A DNA stretch of 64,000 nt. It comes from Zygaena filipendulae (Eukaryota; Arthropoda; Insecta; Lepidoptera; Zygaenidae). The position numbers were made by a program, and so were the translations under genes. Below are positions 34,204 through 44,736 of the stretch, one piece after another (within the stretch, counting starts at the first letter, position 1; each line of letters begins with the position of its first letter). Under the pieces are notes generated by a model, which saw only the letters and a list, made by a program, of their open reading frames with translations, was not told the DNA's origin and did not search any database. The stretch covers positions 7,854,501-7,918,500 of the forward strand of contig OU015659.1 in assembly GCA_907165275.2 (NCBI GenBank). The letters run 5' to 3'.

Positions 34204-34375
34204 GTGTTAGTATAATGTTTGGATTGGTTTTTTGAAATGTATTTTATGTGTATAGTGTAGTCATTAAGTGCTGATGTACATACTTTTTGTTCTGTGCATT
34301 TATTGTAAATGTGTATGTGCTGTATATAACTTTTGTCTGTAAGTTCATATACAGGATGTTTTCATTGCGGGGGGA
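34204..34375 (+). other. Copia 3' untranslated region with polypurine tract
   Basis: Non-coding stretch after the RNase H stop. GCGGGGGGAT at 34367-34375/6, right before LTR2, is the likely plus-strand primer. Confidence 0.7.
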
Positions 34376-34538
34376 TGTTAAAACTCCGTGGTTTACCATG
34401 AAGACATCCTGGCCTAATATGTGTCATGTATATATTTAAATTTACTATTCGTTTTATGACACATTGTGACTTACTACTTCCATAATAAAATCCAATGGTG
34501 AAACATCTTTGTTTCATTATACTATACATATAATAAGT
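34376..34538 (+). repeat. 3' LTR of the copia element
   Basis: Same 163 bases as the 5' LTR by eye, from TGTTAAAACT to ATAATAAGT, followed by the CTATT duplication. Confidence 0.9.
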
Positions 34539-34740
34539 CTATTTTTGTGTGAAAATCTTAATGCGGTTTACAGAATACATCTACTTACCAAGTTTCAACA
34601 GTATAGGTCTTATAGTTTCAGAAAAAAGTGGCTGTGACATACGGACGGACGGACAGACAGACAGACAGACAGACCAACAGACAGACATGACAAATCCATA
34701 AGGGTTCCGTTTTTTTGCCATTTCGCTACGGAACCCTAAA

Positions 34741-35694
34741 TAGGTAATAGGTAAAACTGCATTACTTTCTTAAAATTTATATTTCGGTGAAGGTTTATAA
34801 TGTTTATGTTAAGTACATCTATAAATATTAATTACTCGTTTAGCATTCTTTCGTAAATATGTATTATACTAACTGACATAGATACACTTTCTAAATGCAT
34901 GCAAATCACAGTACAGCTATACAAAACTCATTATTTGAATGTCGCCGCAAAGAAAGGACCAAATCTCGCAAAAGAGGGCAATAAAACCAACCGAGAAACA
35001 ATTGCTGCCTTATTCAAAGAAAATATAGCCGGGACCTCAATCTCAACCAACCACTACAAAATTAAATGAAGGATAACCCCCGATCAAAGAATATCTAAAT
35101 GTAAATCTATTTCATTCACAACGTTTCTATGTAAATACATTTTTTATTTTTCCCGCTATATTCCGTTTAGCTTGTAGACTTTCCTTTTGAATAGGATATA
35201 AGAAGCTTTATAATAAAAATCCTGTTTTCTTCGCCCTACACTTCAATGAGGTTTGGCTATAGTGATGTAAAATTACGTTGGCTTTTCCTGCTCGTTACAT
35301 TTTGACCAACGGTTTTTGTAGATTTTATCTGTATACTTTTGTACAATAGGTATATTATATTTTACTGACATTCATTTCCGCATTTATGGAAAAAGTACCT
35401 AATGCGAATACTATAAAAGAACCTTACAAGCATGAAAAATTTATAATATAAATGTAGGAAAGGCACATAAGTATAAGAGATTGTTTTTGGAAATATGAAT
35501 TTTTTTTATCTTACGAAATAGCGATAGTCTGTCTCGCAGGAAGTTTGATTTCTTTGTTTTGTTCGTACTTAATTATCAAGACTAGTTGTATAATAAAGAA
35601 AATTGGGTGAAACCGCGGGTACAGTTAGTTATATAGTAAAATCAAAGCTTAAATGAAACTGTATATGGGTAGATTCTCTACTTTAGTCATTTTT
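34741..35694. other. Non-coding DNA
   Basis: No gene. 35580-35628 ends 'ggtgaaaccgcgggtacag' plus TTAGTT, a decayed Helitron-like hairpin end. Confidence 0.5.
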
Positions 35695-36235
35695 TAGGGT
35701 TCCGTGCGCGAAGGGTCCAAACGGAGCCCTATTGCTGTCACTCGCGTGTCTGTCTGTCCGTCGCCTGTATTTAATACTTTAATTTTTAAGGGATTTTTAA
35801 GGGGGGTGCAAAAAATTTTTGTTTTACTACTGATCCGAGAATAGAACTCATTGAGTAAATAAAAGCTGTATTTTTTTGAAAATATTTTAAAACAAAGGCA
35901 TGAGAAGCCGCCAAATTCAGCATTTTTTTAACAAAATTTTGTACCGAAGTATTTTCCAACTTCCCCTTAACCTAGGAAATTAAAACTTGACGATAATGTT
36001 TATCTTACTACGTATATTGTACCATCAAATACCAATAAGTCAATGTTTTTCTTTTAAACTCTATCATTTTCTTTGTTAAACTGAACTTTATTTTGCCGTT
36101 AAACGCGTAGCGCAGTAGCGATGCTCCGCATTAGTCTGTCTCTGCTACTGCATGCACAGACGGCTCTTATATTCTACATTTGGTACGGAAACCTAAATTT
36201 GCGAAGTTTGACGCGCACTTGGCCGGTTTTTTTTC
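35695..36235 (+). mobile_element. 'gggttccgtgcgcgaag...cttggccgg' family, short copy
   Basis: Starts 'ttagggttccgtgcgcgaag' with a (CTGT)n-like tract and ends 'gacgcgcacttggccggttt'. The middle ('gagaagccgccaaattcag', 'cgaagtattttccaac') matches 38676-39276 in the same orientation. Compared with that copy it lacks about 250 bp after 'agcgatgc'. A 61-codon frame at 36121 is inside the repeat and not a gene. Confidence 0.65.
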
Positions 36236-36665
36236 TTGTGTGTTCAAAAAGAGAAGGTTTTATTACGATTGTATGTATTTTTTTGTTTGTTACAGACGAA
36301 TTTTAAATTAAATGTTTTTTAAACTTGATTTTTAGATTAGGTACACCTACAGGTAATTATTTTTCACATAATTTTATTTTATTTAACTTAAACTTGCAAA
36401 TATTGTCATGACTCAAATTATAATTACAAAAATATTTAGTATTAAAATGTTCATAAAAAGTTGAACAAATATATTTTAAAAGCTTTCTTGGCCTTTTCAT
36501 TATCCGATGTAATAATTTATATTTTCATCAAAGGCACATGACACTGAATTACTTATTAAGTATTCCATATTATACCTTTTAATATTCTGTCTGATAAGCT
36601 ATTAAAATTTTTAGTTGAAATTTTGTTACTAAAATTTGTAAAAATAAAAATCTATTTTAAAAAAA
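36236..36665. other. AT-rich non-coding DNA
   Basis: Nothing recognised. Confidence 0.55.
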
Positions 36666-36866
36666 CTAGCTGTGCCCCGCCGTTACACCCGAGTGAGTTA
36701 CGGAATACCCGCAGGAACTCCAAAATAGTGTAGTTTCCTTCTTGAACCTTCCCTGAACTTCCACAAATATATCAAGATCAAAATTAGAAAAATCAGTCCA
36801 GCCATTCTCGAGTTTTAGCGAGACAAACGAACAGCAATTCATATTTATAACTATACAAAGATTAAT
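36666..36866 (-). mobile_element. Helitron-like copy, 'ccagccattctcgagtttt' subfamily
   Basis: Starts CTAGCTGTGCCCCGCCG and includes 'tacccgcaggaactccaaaa', 'aagatcaaaattagaaaaat', 'ccagccattctcgagtttta' and 'gcgagacaaacgaacag'. The same subfamily reappears at 61348-61470. Confidence 0.65.
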
Positions 36867-37352
36867 ATTGTGTAGGTACTTAGACTCTGAATACCGAAAA
36901 AGAGAAAAAATAGTTGATTATTTTAAACCTGCCCCAGTTTCGCGCTCGTGCATATATTCTTTATATAATCTTTGAATGAAATTTCGCATACTATAACATA
37001 AGTAATCATAATTTTAACAAGCGTGTGAGCATCCGAGAATTGTTTTTAACACGCCTATTAACTTGTATCTAACAGTGTTATATTTATAAATGTTAGCATT
37101 CAATTAATAACTACTTCTAGTTGTCGTATTGAAATAAAACTTTGTATGTATATATGTAGTTAGATGCAATATTTCTATGACAAGGAGCTGACCTGATGAT
37201 GAAGCCGGAAGATGGCCATAAGAATTATGTATTGAACGACGCAACCTCATCGAGTTGGGGCTTGCTTTATGCATCTTGATAAAGACTCTGGTCCTAGATG
37301 TTATTAAACCTTTTTTTTGTTTTTTTTTTCACTCTAATTTACCTACTTATTG
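36867..37352. other. Non-coding DNA
   Basis: No gene. 37183-37225 ('gagctgacctgatgatgaag', 'gatggccataagaatta') resembles part of the 'accgacttcc' tandem unit (aactgatgatgaagaccaca). Confidence 0.4.
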
Positions 37353-37601
37353 ACAGCACCGTTGGTGTAGTGGTGAGGCAACTGACTGCTACGCCGCGTG
37401 TCGCGGGTTTGATCCCGGAATTATGTGAAACATCTGAGTCTCGATTTTTAATATGTATAGTTACCATAAGTACCTACGTATCCACAAAAAAAACTTATGT
37501 ATTATATCAGTTGTCTAGTATCCATAGTACAAGCTCTGCTTAGTTTGGGACCAGGTGGTGTTGTGTGATAGTATCTAAGCAATATTATTATTATTAATTA
37601 T
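37353..37601 (+). mobile_element. tRNA-derived SINE with (TTA)n tail
   Basis: The head has RNA polymerase III box A (TGGTGTAGTGGTGAGG, 37363-37378) and box B (GGGTTTGATCC, 37405-37415), spaced as in a tRNA. The body follows ('ttgtctagtatccatagtac', 'aagctctgcttagtttggga') and the element ends in ATTATTATTATT at about 37583-37597. The head does not fold as a functional tRNA and lacks an acceptor-stem match, so it is a SINE, not a tRNA gene. Confidence 0.75.
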
Positions 37602-38360
37602 CTTCAATTTAATTAAAAAACTATCGTGTATTTCAAGATTTAATTTGATTTCAGAGACATATTTATAAACCTTCCGAATAAAAATAAGTACATTATTTTA
37701 ACTCCCTATTGCCATCGAATATAGGTACCTACAACAAAAAAAAAAAATTGAGTAGAAATGTGAATGGAGGAACGAGTATATTTGACGGCACGCATCGGTT
37801 TCGCGAAGCACTCGTCGAGTTCATACGACAAACTTTCTTCCACGCCGGTAATGTATGGAAATGTCATGGCGACATTCTCCGTCAGCCCATCCAATATTGA
37901 ACTGAGTGTTCAATGCCTTCATACTTACCTACTTATATTTTTCACGTTCCTGTTTCTTATTTTGACGCTTTTATTGTGAGAAAACCATGACAACTGAGTA
38001 TTTAGTTACTTTTAGAACAACTCAATCATTGAATTTTTTCACATTTTTACATACAAACGGTGAAACGAGTTTTTTCATTCGAACAAAGGATAAAAAAACC
38101 CTTACTTGCCTACCCATTGTTTTTTTGTGATACGCTATTTTATTTCTGCAAGCTTTAGGAGAAATACGTCTTCGTCATAAAGTTTATATCCATTTTAATA
38201 GATTTTGGTAGAATTGTTAACTGTTTCCACACATAATATTATCTATCTGCCCCTGCTTTTTAAGGACAATGGCAATTGGTAGCCCTGTGAGAAATCTTAC
38301 AATGTTACTATGTTTAGGTGTTATTACTGTATTTAAGACACAACCGGTTTTATTTATTTA
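37602..38360. other. Non-coding DNA
   Basis: Overlapping frames on both strands (37706-37979) with no domain. Around 37770-37880 is a GC-richer patch (cggcacgcatcggtttcgcg) of unknown nature. Confidence 0.4.
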
Positions 38361-38577
38361 CCAGCTGAGCCCCACGGTTTCACCCGCGGTAATTTCGGAG
38401 TTCCCGCGAGAGTTCCCGGATAAAAAGTACCCTATGTCCTTCTCTGTACCCCTGACAACGTGCATGCCAAATTTCATCCAAATCCGTTTAGTCGTTTTTG
38501 CGTGATCGAGTAACAAACATCCAAACATCTAAACATCCAAACATCCACACTTTCACATTTATAATATTAGTATAGGA
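38361..38577 (-). mobile_element. Full-length Helitron-like (Lep1-type) copy
   Basis: Starts CCAGCTGAGCCCCACGGTTT (CCAG in place of CTAG) and ends 'tttataatattagtatagga'. The 'catccaaacat' octamer-like unit is repeated four times near the end, a source of length variation. Followed after 3 bases by another copy. Confidence 0.85.
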
Positions 38578-38580
38578 TCA

Positions 38581-38675
38581 CTAGCTGTTCTGCGCGGTTT
38601 TACTCGCTATAATTTCGGAGTTCCCGCGGGTTTGTTCCATACAAACTTTGCAACCCCTTTTCACCCCTATAGAAA
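38581..38675 (-). mobile_element. Hairpin-end fragment, 'ccccttttcac' Helitron-like subfamily
   Basis: CTAGCTGTTCTGCGCGGTTT then 'tttgttccatacaaactttg' and 'caaccccttttcacccc'; it passes directly into the repeat at 38676. Confidence 0.65.
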
Positions 38676-39276
38676 ATAAAGGCACGAGAAGCCGCCAAAG
38701 GCAGCTTTTTTACAACCTTTATTTACCGAAGTATTTTCCAACCTCCCGGTGGCCAATGAATTTAAAACTTGGTTATAATATTTATGATTACATACCTATA
38801 TTTTACTAACAAATACAATATGTTGATAACTCGGTGTTTTTTACTTTTAATTCTATAATTTCCTTTGTTAAACAACTTTATTTTACGGTTAGACGCGTAG
38901 CACAGAAGCGATGCGGGCGGCGGCGGCGGCAAGTCACTGCTACAGTTCTACGCGCACCTCGAGTGCTACGAGCAGAGCGTAGCGTAGCGATAAGCCCCGT
39001 CCCCTAGCCCTATAAAAGCAGCGCGCGAACCTTGTACACGCGTCCTTGCGAGCGGATGCTGTTTTAGAATTTTTTTGAGCACGTTATAATTTCTAATTGC
39101 ATAATTTTTTTTTTTAGAGTTTAATCTCTGTTCACGATGAAACCTGTAACATTTCGCTCAAGAAACTCCTCATTATTCTGCCTCTACTACCGCACGCATG
39201 CACAGGCTTTTATATTATACATTTGGTACGGAACCCTAAATGTGCGAAGTCCGACACGCATTTCGCCGGTTTTTAT
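38676..39276 (+). mobile_element. 'cttggccgg'-type repeat, long copy with promoter-like core
   Basis: Same landmarks as 35895-36233, ending 'cgcatttcgccggttttta'. It has about 250 extra bases in the middle: a (GGC)n run (about 38908-38931), CpG-rich sequence, and TATAAAAG at 39011-39018 followed by 'cagcgcgcgaaccttgtac'. A TATA-like core in a repeat suggests an internal promoter or a captured promoter. Confidence 0.6.
39011..39018 (+). promoter_or_regulatory. TATA-box-like motif inside a repeat
   Basis: TATAAAAG in CpG-rich context (ccctagccctataaaagcag). No downstream coding frame can be linked to it. Confidence 0.3.
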
Positions 39277-40950
39277 AAATCGAATATGAAGTTGATGTTC
39301 TGATGAATCAGTAGAAAAAAAGATTAGCTTATTTGATTATAAGATTAGCTCTTGGATATTCGAAGATTATATGAAAAATCCGAACACCAAGGAAAAATTA
39401 GTGTAAACACTGAAAATGGAGACTTGGTGAATGCTATGACAGTGCCATTTTTTCATAACAAAAAACTTTACAAGTTTGAGTAAACACACTATGTTTGTAT
39501 GTTACACGAGTCAAAATGCTTCGGGCATTTTTTCGCTATTTCGTAGGTACATTGTACAAGATATTTCTTTGCCCGTTTGTATATCAAAGTAGTATTGTCT
39601 GAAATAGCTTTGTTATTTTTAAGTGATATTATTTTAAGAATTTCAAGTTCGCAATTCACACATTTCGGGTATGTAACATTTATATTGTCAAATTTTTCAA
39701 TCTGAAAAAAATTTAATCAACTGCAATCTGTTAAGTTACAAAAAATTAAAGATAGATTTATCAATAAGATTTATAAGAATAGTCATCGACTTTTGATTAG
39801 TGATCGAAGAAAACCAGATTTATTGCGTTTTAAAATTGAACTTCGTGAGATATCAAAACTAATATTAAGTATTACTTAATATATAGCGGTTACCTCATGG
39901 TAACCTATTCCTCAAATGAGTTTACTCAAAACTCGATAAAATTCGGTACTAAAATAAAGGAAATACGAACAAAAGCTTATAATATTATATTATCGAGGAA
40001 AACTAAAGTTATGATACCATTATATCCGTTATACTTCCTTTTACACAGTAAAAATGTTTTTTGATATGTCAAGAGGGGGTGGCAAACTATAACGCGTTGT
40101 AACGCCAGAACAAAGCATGACTCCAAATTGTGTTATGCTTATATTATTATGGTGGCAAAATTCCAACATCAGACTGTCGTTGTTTACCGCTGCGTAGGCC
40201 CTAACTTGCCTAAAATTTATGTAAGTACGTTATTATATCCATTATTTACTGTAGTCACAAAGTGGGTATCTGGTGTGGTGACAAAGCTTCTTGAAAAAAT
40301 AAAACACAACGAAAAACAAACGAAAATTTTATAATATAAAATATATTATAATTTTTTTGTCAGTTTGAGGCTAGACGTTAACCATATATTATAACTAAAC
40401 TACGACCAACGCAATACGGCGCTATTGCTCGCTATGCACCAGGCAGATATTGCGAAGTTTTGGTTCATTTAATTTGAAATGCTATGGAGATGCAAATACC
40501 TAGTATTATATCTTTGTTATTTGTATAAACTTTCAATTAAGAACTAACTATTGCTATTCTACACTTAAACTTCACACAGGTCTTCATTTAAATAGACCAT
40601 AATTCATTTGGTGTCCTACTTGAATACACAATGAGGGAGCAACATGAATTTCCACTAAACAAGTAAACGGCTGTTACTGTCGGCTTGTTATACTTTAGCT
40701 GATGAATAGTTAGTTAACCAACAATAATAGTGCGTGGATAACGGTGTTGATACTTACTAACAAAAGTCTTGGAATTCGTGGAAGTGACTGAAAACTTCTT
40801 GTTTTCGGAAAAATATTTGAATTTTAATAGCAATTTTTTTTTATTGTTATTATTTGGTATATAATATATGTATAACCGCCCACCTGGCCCTAAATACGCA
40901 AAGCTTGTAAATATGGGTAACAAGCAAGTTTTTGTTGTAAAATACGCACT
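39277..40950. other. Non-coding DNA
   Basis: AT-rich, no domain-bearing frame. Frames at 40128-40334 and 40714-40923 are short and unsupported. Confidence 0.5.
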
Positions 40951-41074
40951 AATAATAAATACTATACACCCCGACTCAGGATAATTAAACGTTTATCTTG
41001 ATGCGGGGATCGAACCTGCGACACCTGGCGTAGAAGTGAGGCTTACTTACCACCACACCATCGGAACTGTCAAC
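40951..41074 (-). mobile_element. tRNA-derived SINE head (minus strand)
   Basis: The reverse complement reads GATGGTGTGGTGGTAAGTAA (box A side, about 41040-41063), 'ctacgccaggtgtcgcag' and GGTTCGATCCCCGC (box B, about 41002-41016), then the body with 'cctgagtcggggtgtatag'. Related in its head to 37353 but with a different body. Confidence 0.65.
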
Positions 41075-42336
41075 TTACTTATACGAAAAAGTTTGTGGAG
41101 ATGTTTGAATCACATTATACGATCATTTCTTATTACGTTTTTACCTATCGTGAATGCAATGTCATCTAGAATGCTTTTTGATCGTAATTCTATCACAAAC
41201 TCGATATTATATGCGCATAATTGTTATTTTCTGCATTGCTCTCGTCTAAGCAGACCATCAATCATGATGGTGGTTTAGCAGGGACCACGGGGGGCGCCAC
41301 CGGCGGTGTCTAAAGAAAATTGCTGTAATCCACGCCCAATTGCTTGATTATAGCTGTTAATCTCTCACGTAGACAGCTTCTAAAGCGTCTCTAGGGCCAG
41401 AAGATCTTTATTTTAGATTTATTTTAGGCTAACAGGAGGCATCACCGACTACTCTACTAAATTGAAACTGGGTACTCTATACTCTATTTACTTAAGGACT
41501 TGCCATTCTCTGTGCAAACATTGTCTATATGTTATGTAACTGTAGCTATGTAATATGCTACTGGGTTCTTACTATAGCTTCACTTTATGTTAGCTACTAT
41601 ACACTTTATGTTATAGCTTTTCGATTAGTAGTTTACAGGCAAGTAAGTACCTAAACAATGATACTATACGACAAAAAATAATACCTAGTTTAAATACTTT
41701 GATAAATTTAAACAGCAAATACCTATTATTATTTTAACGTTTTCCTTAAAATTATATTAGTAAGACGATTCGTTAATGTGAGTGATCCTGTCTGTCGTAT
41801 CCTTATTGTTTATTATACACATTTGTATTAGTACAGAGCCGTGAAACTGGGCAGACGTCCATAATTTCACGACAAGTTTACACTTTATAGTATAATGAAA
41901 GAATAAATCAGAGAGAGAGATTTTGATGAATTAACTTTGTACTTAGGCAGGTAAAAAAGTAAAAGTTCGATTATAGGATTATAACATAGAGTGAATTGCG
42001 AGAACATAATCCAAACCAAAGAACAGAACCAAAACCGCAGTAAACATATACGTATAGGTTCGTTTTAATTAAAAGCACACGCTGCACTGAATGCACTCCT
42101 ATTGCCACAATATAATAATAAATTATGTATACTTATATATTTTTTGTTGATTTTGTGCTGGGGCGAGTCGCGCATTTACGACTCTCTCCATTAATTAATT
42201 AATAAGAAATTCAAGATTTATTTTTGCATGTATACAGTTTTCTGGCGATAAATGGTTTTTTATTTTATTTAATGTTTTATTATTATTTTAAAATGTCGAA
42301 AATTAATTTTATAAAAAACCTACTTTGTTTTATATT
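41075..42336. other. Non-coding DNA
   Basis: No gene. 41270-41410 is GC-rich (ggaccacggggggcgccacc) and unassigned; a small hairpin (ACCATCA/TGATGGT) precedes it at 41249-41266. Confidence 0.45.
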
Positions 42337-42470
42337 GTTTCACGCTGTTTCACTCGCGTTAATTTCAGAGTTCTTGTGGGGATTCCGGGATAAAAAGTGA
42401 CATAAGTCCTTCTCTGTACCCCTGACAACGTATTATGCAAAATTTCATGATGATCAGCTGTTGAGCTTTA
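42337..42470 (-). mobile_element. Helitron-like copy, truncated at both ends
   Basis: 'cacgctgtttcactcgcgtt', 'ggggattccgggataaaaag', 'tccttctctgtacccctgac' and 'atgcaaaatttcatgatgat' are internal family landmarks. CTAG and TC ends are not seen. Confidence 0.65.
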
Positions 42471-42707
42471 AATTTCTTCCAACCCGTCTGTCCTCGTAAA
42501 GAAGGCACATATTACTATTTTATCTATGAACTCTGCTCATATGCACAAAGGCGATGACCGCAAGGCTACATAAATTGCATGGCACATGACCGCAAGCGCG
42601 TCCCAGCACTACTTCCTGCCGTGGCGCACTGCACGACGGAACCACAGCGCCGAATGCTGCATCTACTATGAAATGCAATAATATTAAGTATAACAGTTGG
42701 AAACTCA

Positions 42708-43098
42708 GGGTTGGTATGTGCCGTTATTGCGGATAGCTCTGTAAGGTATGACGTCAATTCAGTATATTGCGATCAATTACGATGCCGTTCCTTTATACTG
42801 AGCTTAAGATACCTTTCGTTTACTGTAGGTATATACAGTATACTGTCATTATGTGATTGTCATGTCATGCTGTCGACCATTCAATATGTTAATCGACCAA
42901 CGCGGTTTTTTAACCAATTATTGATCTGAGGTCAATCACGTTATAAAACCACTGAGATCACCTTACCTCGAATATGCTAGTGCTCACAGTACAACAATGA
43001 CGACCATTATGACGTCATATACTGCTGTTATTACGGAACGAATTTCTCCTCACTGCGAGCACTGGACTCATGCTATCAGTAATAGCGGAACATACCCT
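42708..43098. mobile_element. Candidate element with ~25-bp inverted termini
   Basis: Left AGGGTTGGTATGTGCCGTTA (then ttgcggatag) and the reverse complement of the right end (AGGGTATGTTCCGCTATTA, then ctgatag) match over about 24 bases apart from a 2-base gap near the tip. The interior is about 340 bp, non-coding, with GACGTCA-type palindromes. No target duplication is evident. Confidence 0.4.
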
Positions 43099-43245
43099 CC
43101 GTGAAAAGTATACATTTTCATTCTCACAAGTAAATTAGGTATATTATTTAATTATACAAAGTGTTTTATAACATTTTGTATAATTAAATTCATTCATCAT
43201 TCATTCAGTCATTGTTTATGTAACATTTTACGTAGGTACCTACTA

Positions 43246-43729
43246 CAGTAGAATCCGTTTATTATGACATCGAAAGGAATTGACAAACACGTCATAATAA
43301 GCGGACGTCATACAAAACGTTTTGTGAAATGAAAAACCTTTTTTATGTAAATATGTATGTACTTAAGTATTTTAATACAGAAACATAGTAAATACATATG
43401 TCTACATACATATTAAATCAAAATCAAAATTGTACATAATCAGCACATTATAACACATACAAGTGTATTTTTACTATAAGAAATCTGTAATTTTTGACTG
43501 CTTTTGTTTTTTCATTTTATTGTAAAAACAGTCTCTAATACTATTGTCATTATAACCGGACATAATTTATTAAAAATGGGTCATAATAAGCGACATGTCA
43601 CTGTAAGGGAAGTCATTATATCCGACTTTTTATAAAGAATTTTATATGAAAACCAAACTTCGTGGTGTAATTACGTCATAATAACCGGTTGGTCAATATA
43701 GGCGGAATCATAATAAACGGATTCTACTG
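43246..43729. mobile_element. pogo/Tigger-like MITE, 484 bp
   Basis: Terminal inverted repeats CAGTAGAATCCGTTTATTAT / mirrored GGATTCTACTG end, with TA on both sides (43244-43245, 43730-43731). CAGT...ACTG ends with a TA duplication fit the pogo/Tigger branch of Tc1/mariner. 'gtcataataagcgg'-like words recur inside (near 43290, 43550, 43581, 43610, 43675), as sub-terminal repeats. No transposase. Confidence 0.75.
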
Positions 43730-43870
43730 TAGTTGTTTTCCGCGATTCACCCGCTTAAAAGTTTGGAGTTCTCGCGGGAATTCCGAAATAAATAGAACAT
43801 ATAGTTTTATTAACTAACTAAAACTCATCCGGTAACAAGCGTAACAAACAAAGAAACAAATTAAAATTCG
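43730..43870 (-). mobile_element. Helitron-like copy whose CTAG end was hit by the MITE
   Basis: 'tagttgttttccgcgattca' follows the MITE. Together with the AC before the left TA this rebuilds ACTAGTTGTTTTCCGCG, a normal Helitron-like 3' terminus. The rest ('gagttctcgcgggaattccg', 'gtaacaagcgtaacaaaca') is typical. Confidence 0.65.
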
Positions 43871-44532
43871 CAATTACTATATTAAAATGTACCTGTATGG
43901 ATAGCGTGATAAAATATTCTGACAAAACTAACGTTGACTTCCCTGAGAAAAAGGTTTGAGTTTGAGCTATGTACTTTCGGGAGAACTTTTTTCATTACCT
44001 AATTCTTGTATAAACTTCACTATTTTGCAAATAAACAAGTAAATACTTTTATTCAGACGCACCAGTAGATACTCCCTGTGTAGTAAACTACATTGTTCAG
44101 CTTCTCAGTGTGTTCTTCTTTGACCGTTGACCCGTGAAACCATTGACGTGAGTGGCAAATACTTAGTTACAAAGGCATTTTATACTTAGTTTAAAAGTGT
44201 TTCAGCGCTTTGTACCTATCCAAGAAAAGCTATAAACAGTGAAATGTAAGTAATGGAAAAAAATAATTGATAGTATCGATACGATCGTTTTCTTTTATGA
44301 TCTTCTCCACTAGAGGGTCGAATTACGAGTGTACTTACCGTATAATATCCATATTTACATCCTCTGTGGCACTCTTCAGTCACTAATTTTACCTAATAAT
44401 GTGAATGCTGATGAATGCCCCAAGAAAATTCGATATTGCGATCCTTAATAAAATTAGCCTAGTATTACCCTTAGCTCTCGAGCTCTATAATATAAAAAAA
44501 TGATATCAAAACGGTGTTGTAGCAAACGACTA
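43871..44532. other. Non-coding DNA
   Basis: Nothing recognised. Confidence 0.5.
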
Positions 44533-44736
44533 CCCTTACTAATATTATAAATGCGAAAGTGAGTTTGTTTGTTTATTTGTTACGCTTTAACGGCTAAAAT
44601 GATCATCACGAAATTTTACATGCACAGTTGCCAGTTGCCAGGGTTACAGAGAAGGACATAGGGTACCTACTTTTTATCCCGGAATTCTCGCGGGAACTCC
44701 AAAATGACCGCGGGTGAAACCGCGGGGAATAGCTAA
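44533..44736 (+). mobile_element. Full-length Helitron-like (Lep1-type) copy
   Basis: Starts 'cccttactaatattataaat' and ends 'gggtgaaaccgcggggaat' plus AGCTAA; CTAA still fits the CTRR rule. A 'cagttgccagttgccag' micro-duplication is present inside. Confidence 0.8.

Larger units (their letters stand above)
30868..34538 (+). mobile_element. Ty1/copia LTR retrotransposon with internal RT deletion
   Basis: Two 163-bp LTRs (30868-31030, 34376-34538) look identical throughout. CTATT flanks both outer ends (30863-30867, 34539-34543) as a 5-bp target duplication. A primer-binding site follows LTR1, a G-rich polypurine tract precedes LTR2. Between them are gag-protease-integrase-RT start (31091-33817) and an RNase H remnant (33817-34203). 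The total of 3.67 kb is shorter than intact copia elements (about 5 kb) because most of the RT is missing. Domain order PR-INT-RT-RH is diagnostic of Ty1/copia. Confidence 0.92.
30440..34740 (-). mobile_element. Older lepidopteran repeat ('ggccaagtgcgagtcgg' family) split by the copia element
   Basis: The left part 30440-30867 starts 'aaaaagcggccaagtgcgag'. The right part 34539-34740 has a GGAC/AGAC tract (about 34651-34687) and ends 'gccatttcgctacggaaccc'. Joined across the 5-bp duplication they form one element of about 630 bp. Related copies are at 35695 and 38676. A 98-codon frame at 30635-30931 runs from this repeat into the LTR and is not a gene. Confidence 0.65.

Noticed and set aside
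37353..37430. A tRNA gene
   Set aside because: Box A and box B are present but there is no matching acceptor stem, and a SINE body with a (TTA)n tail follows.
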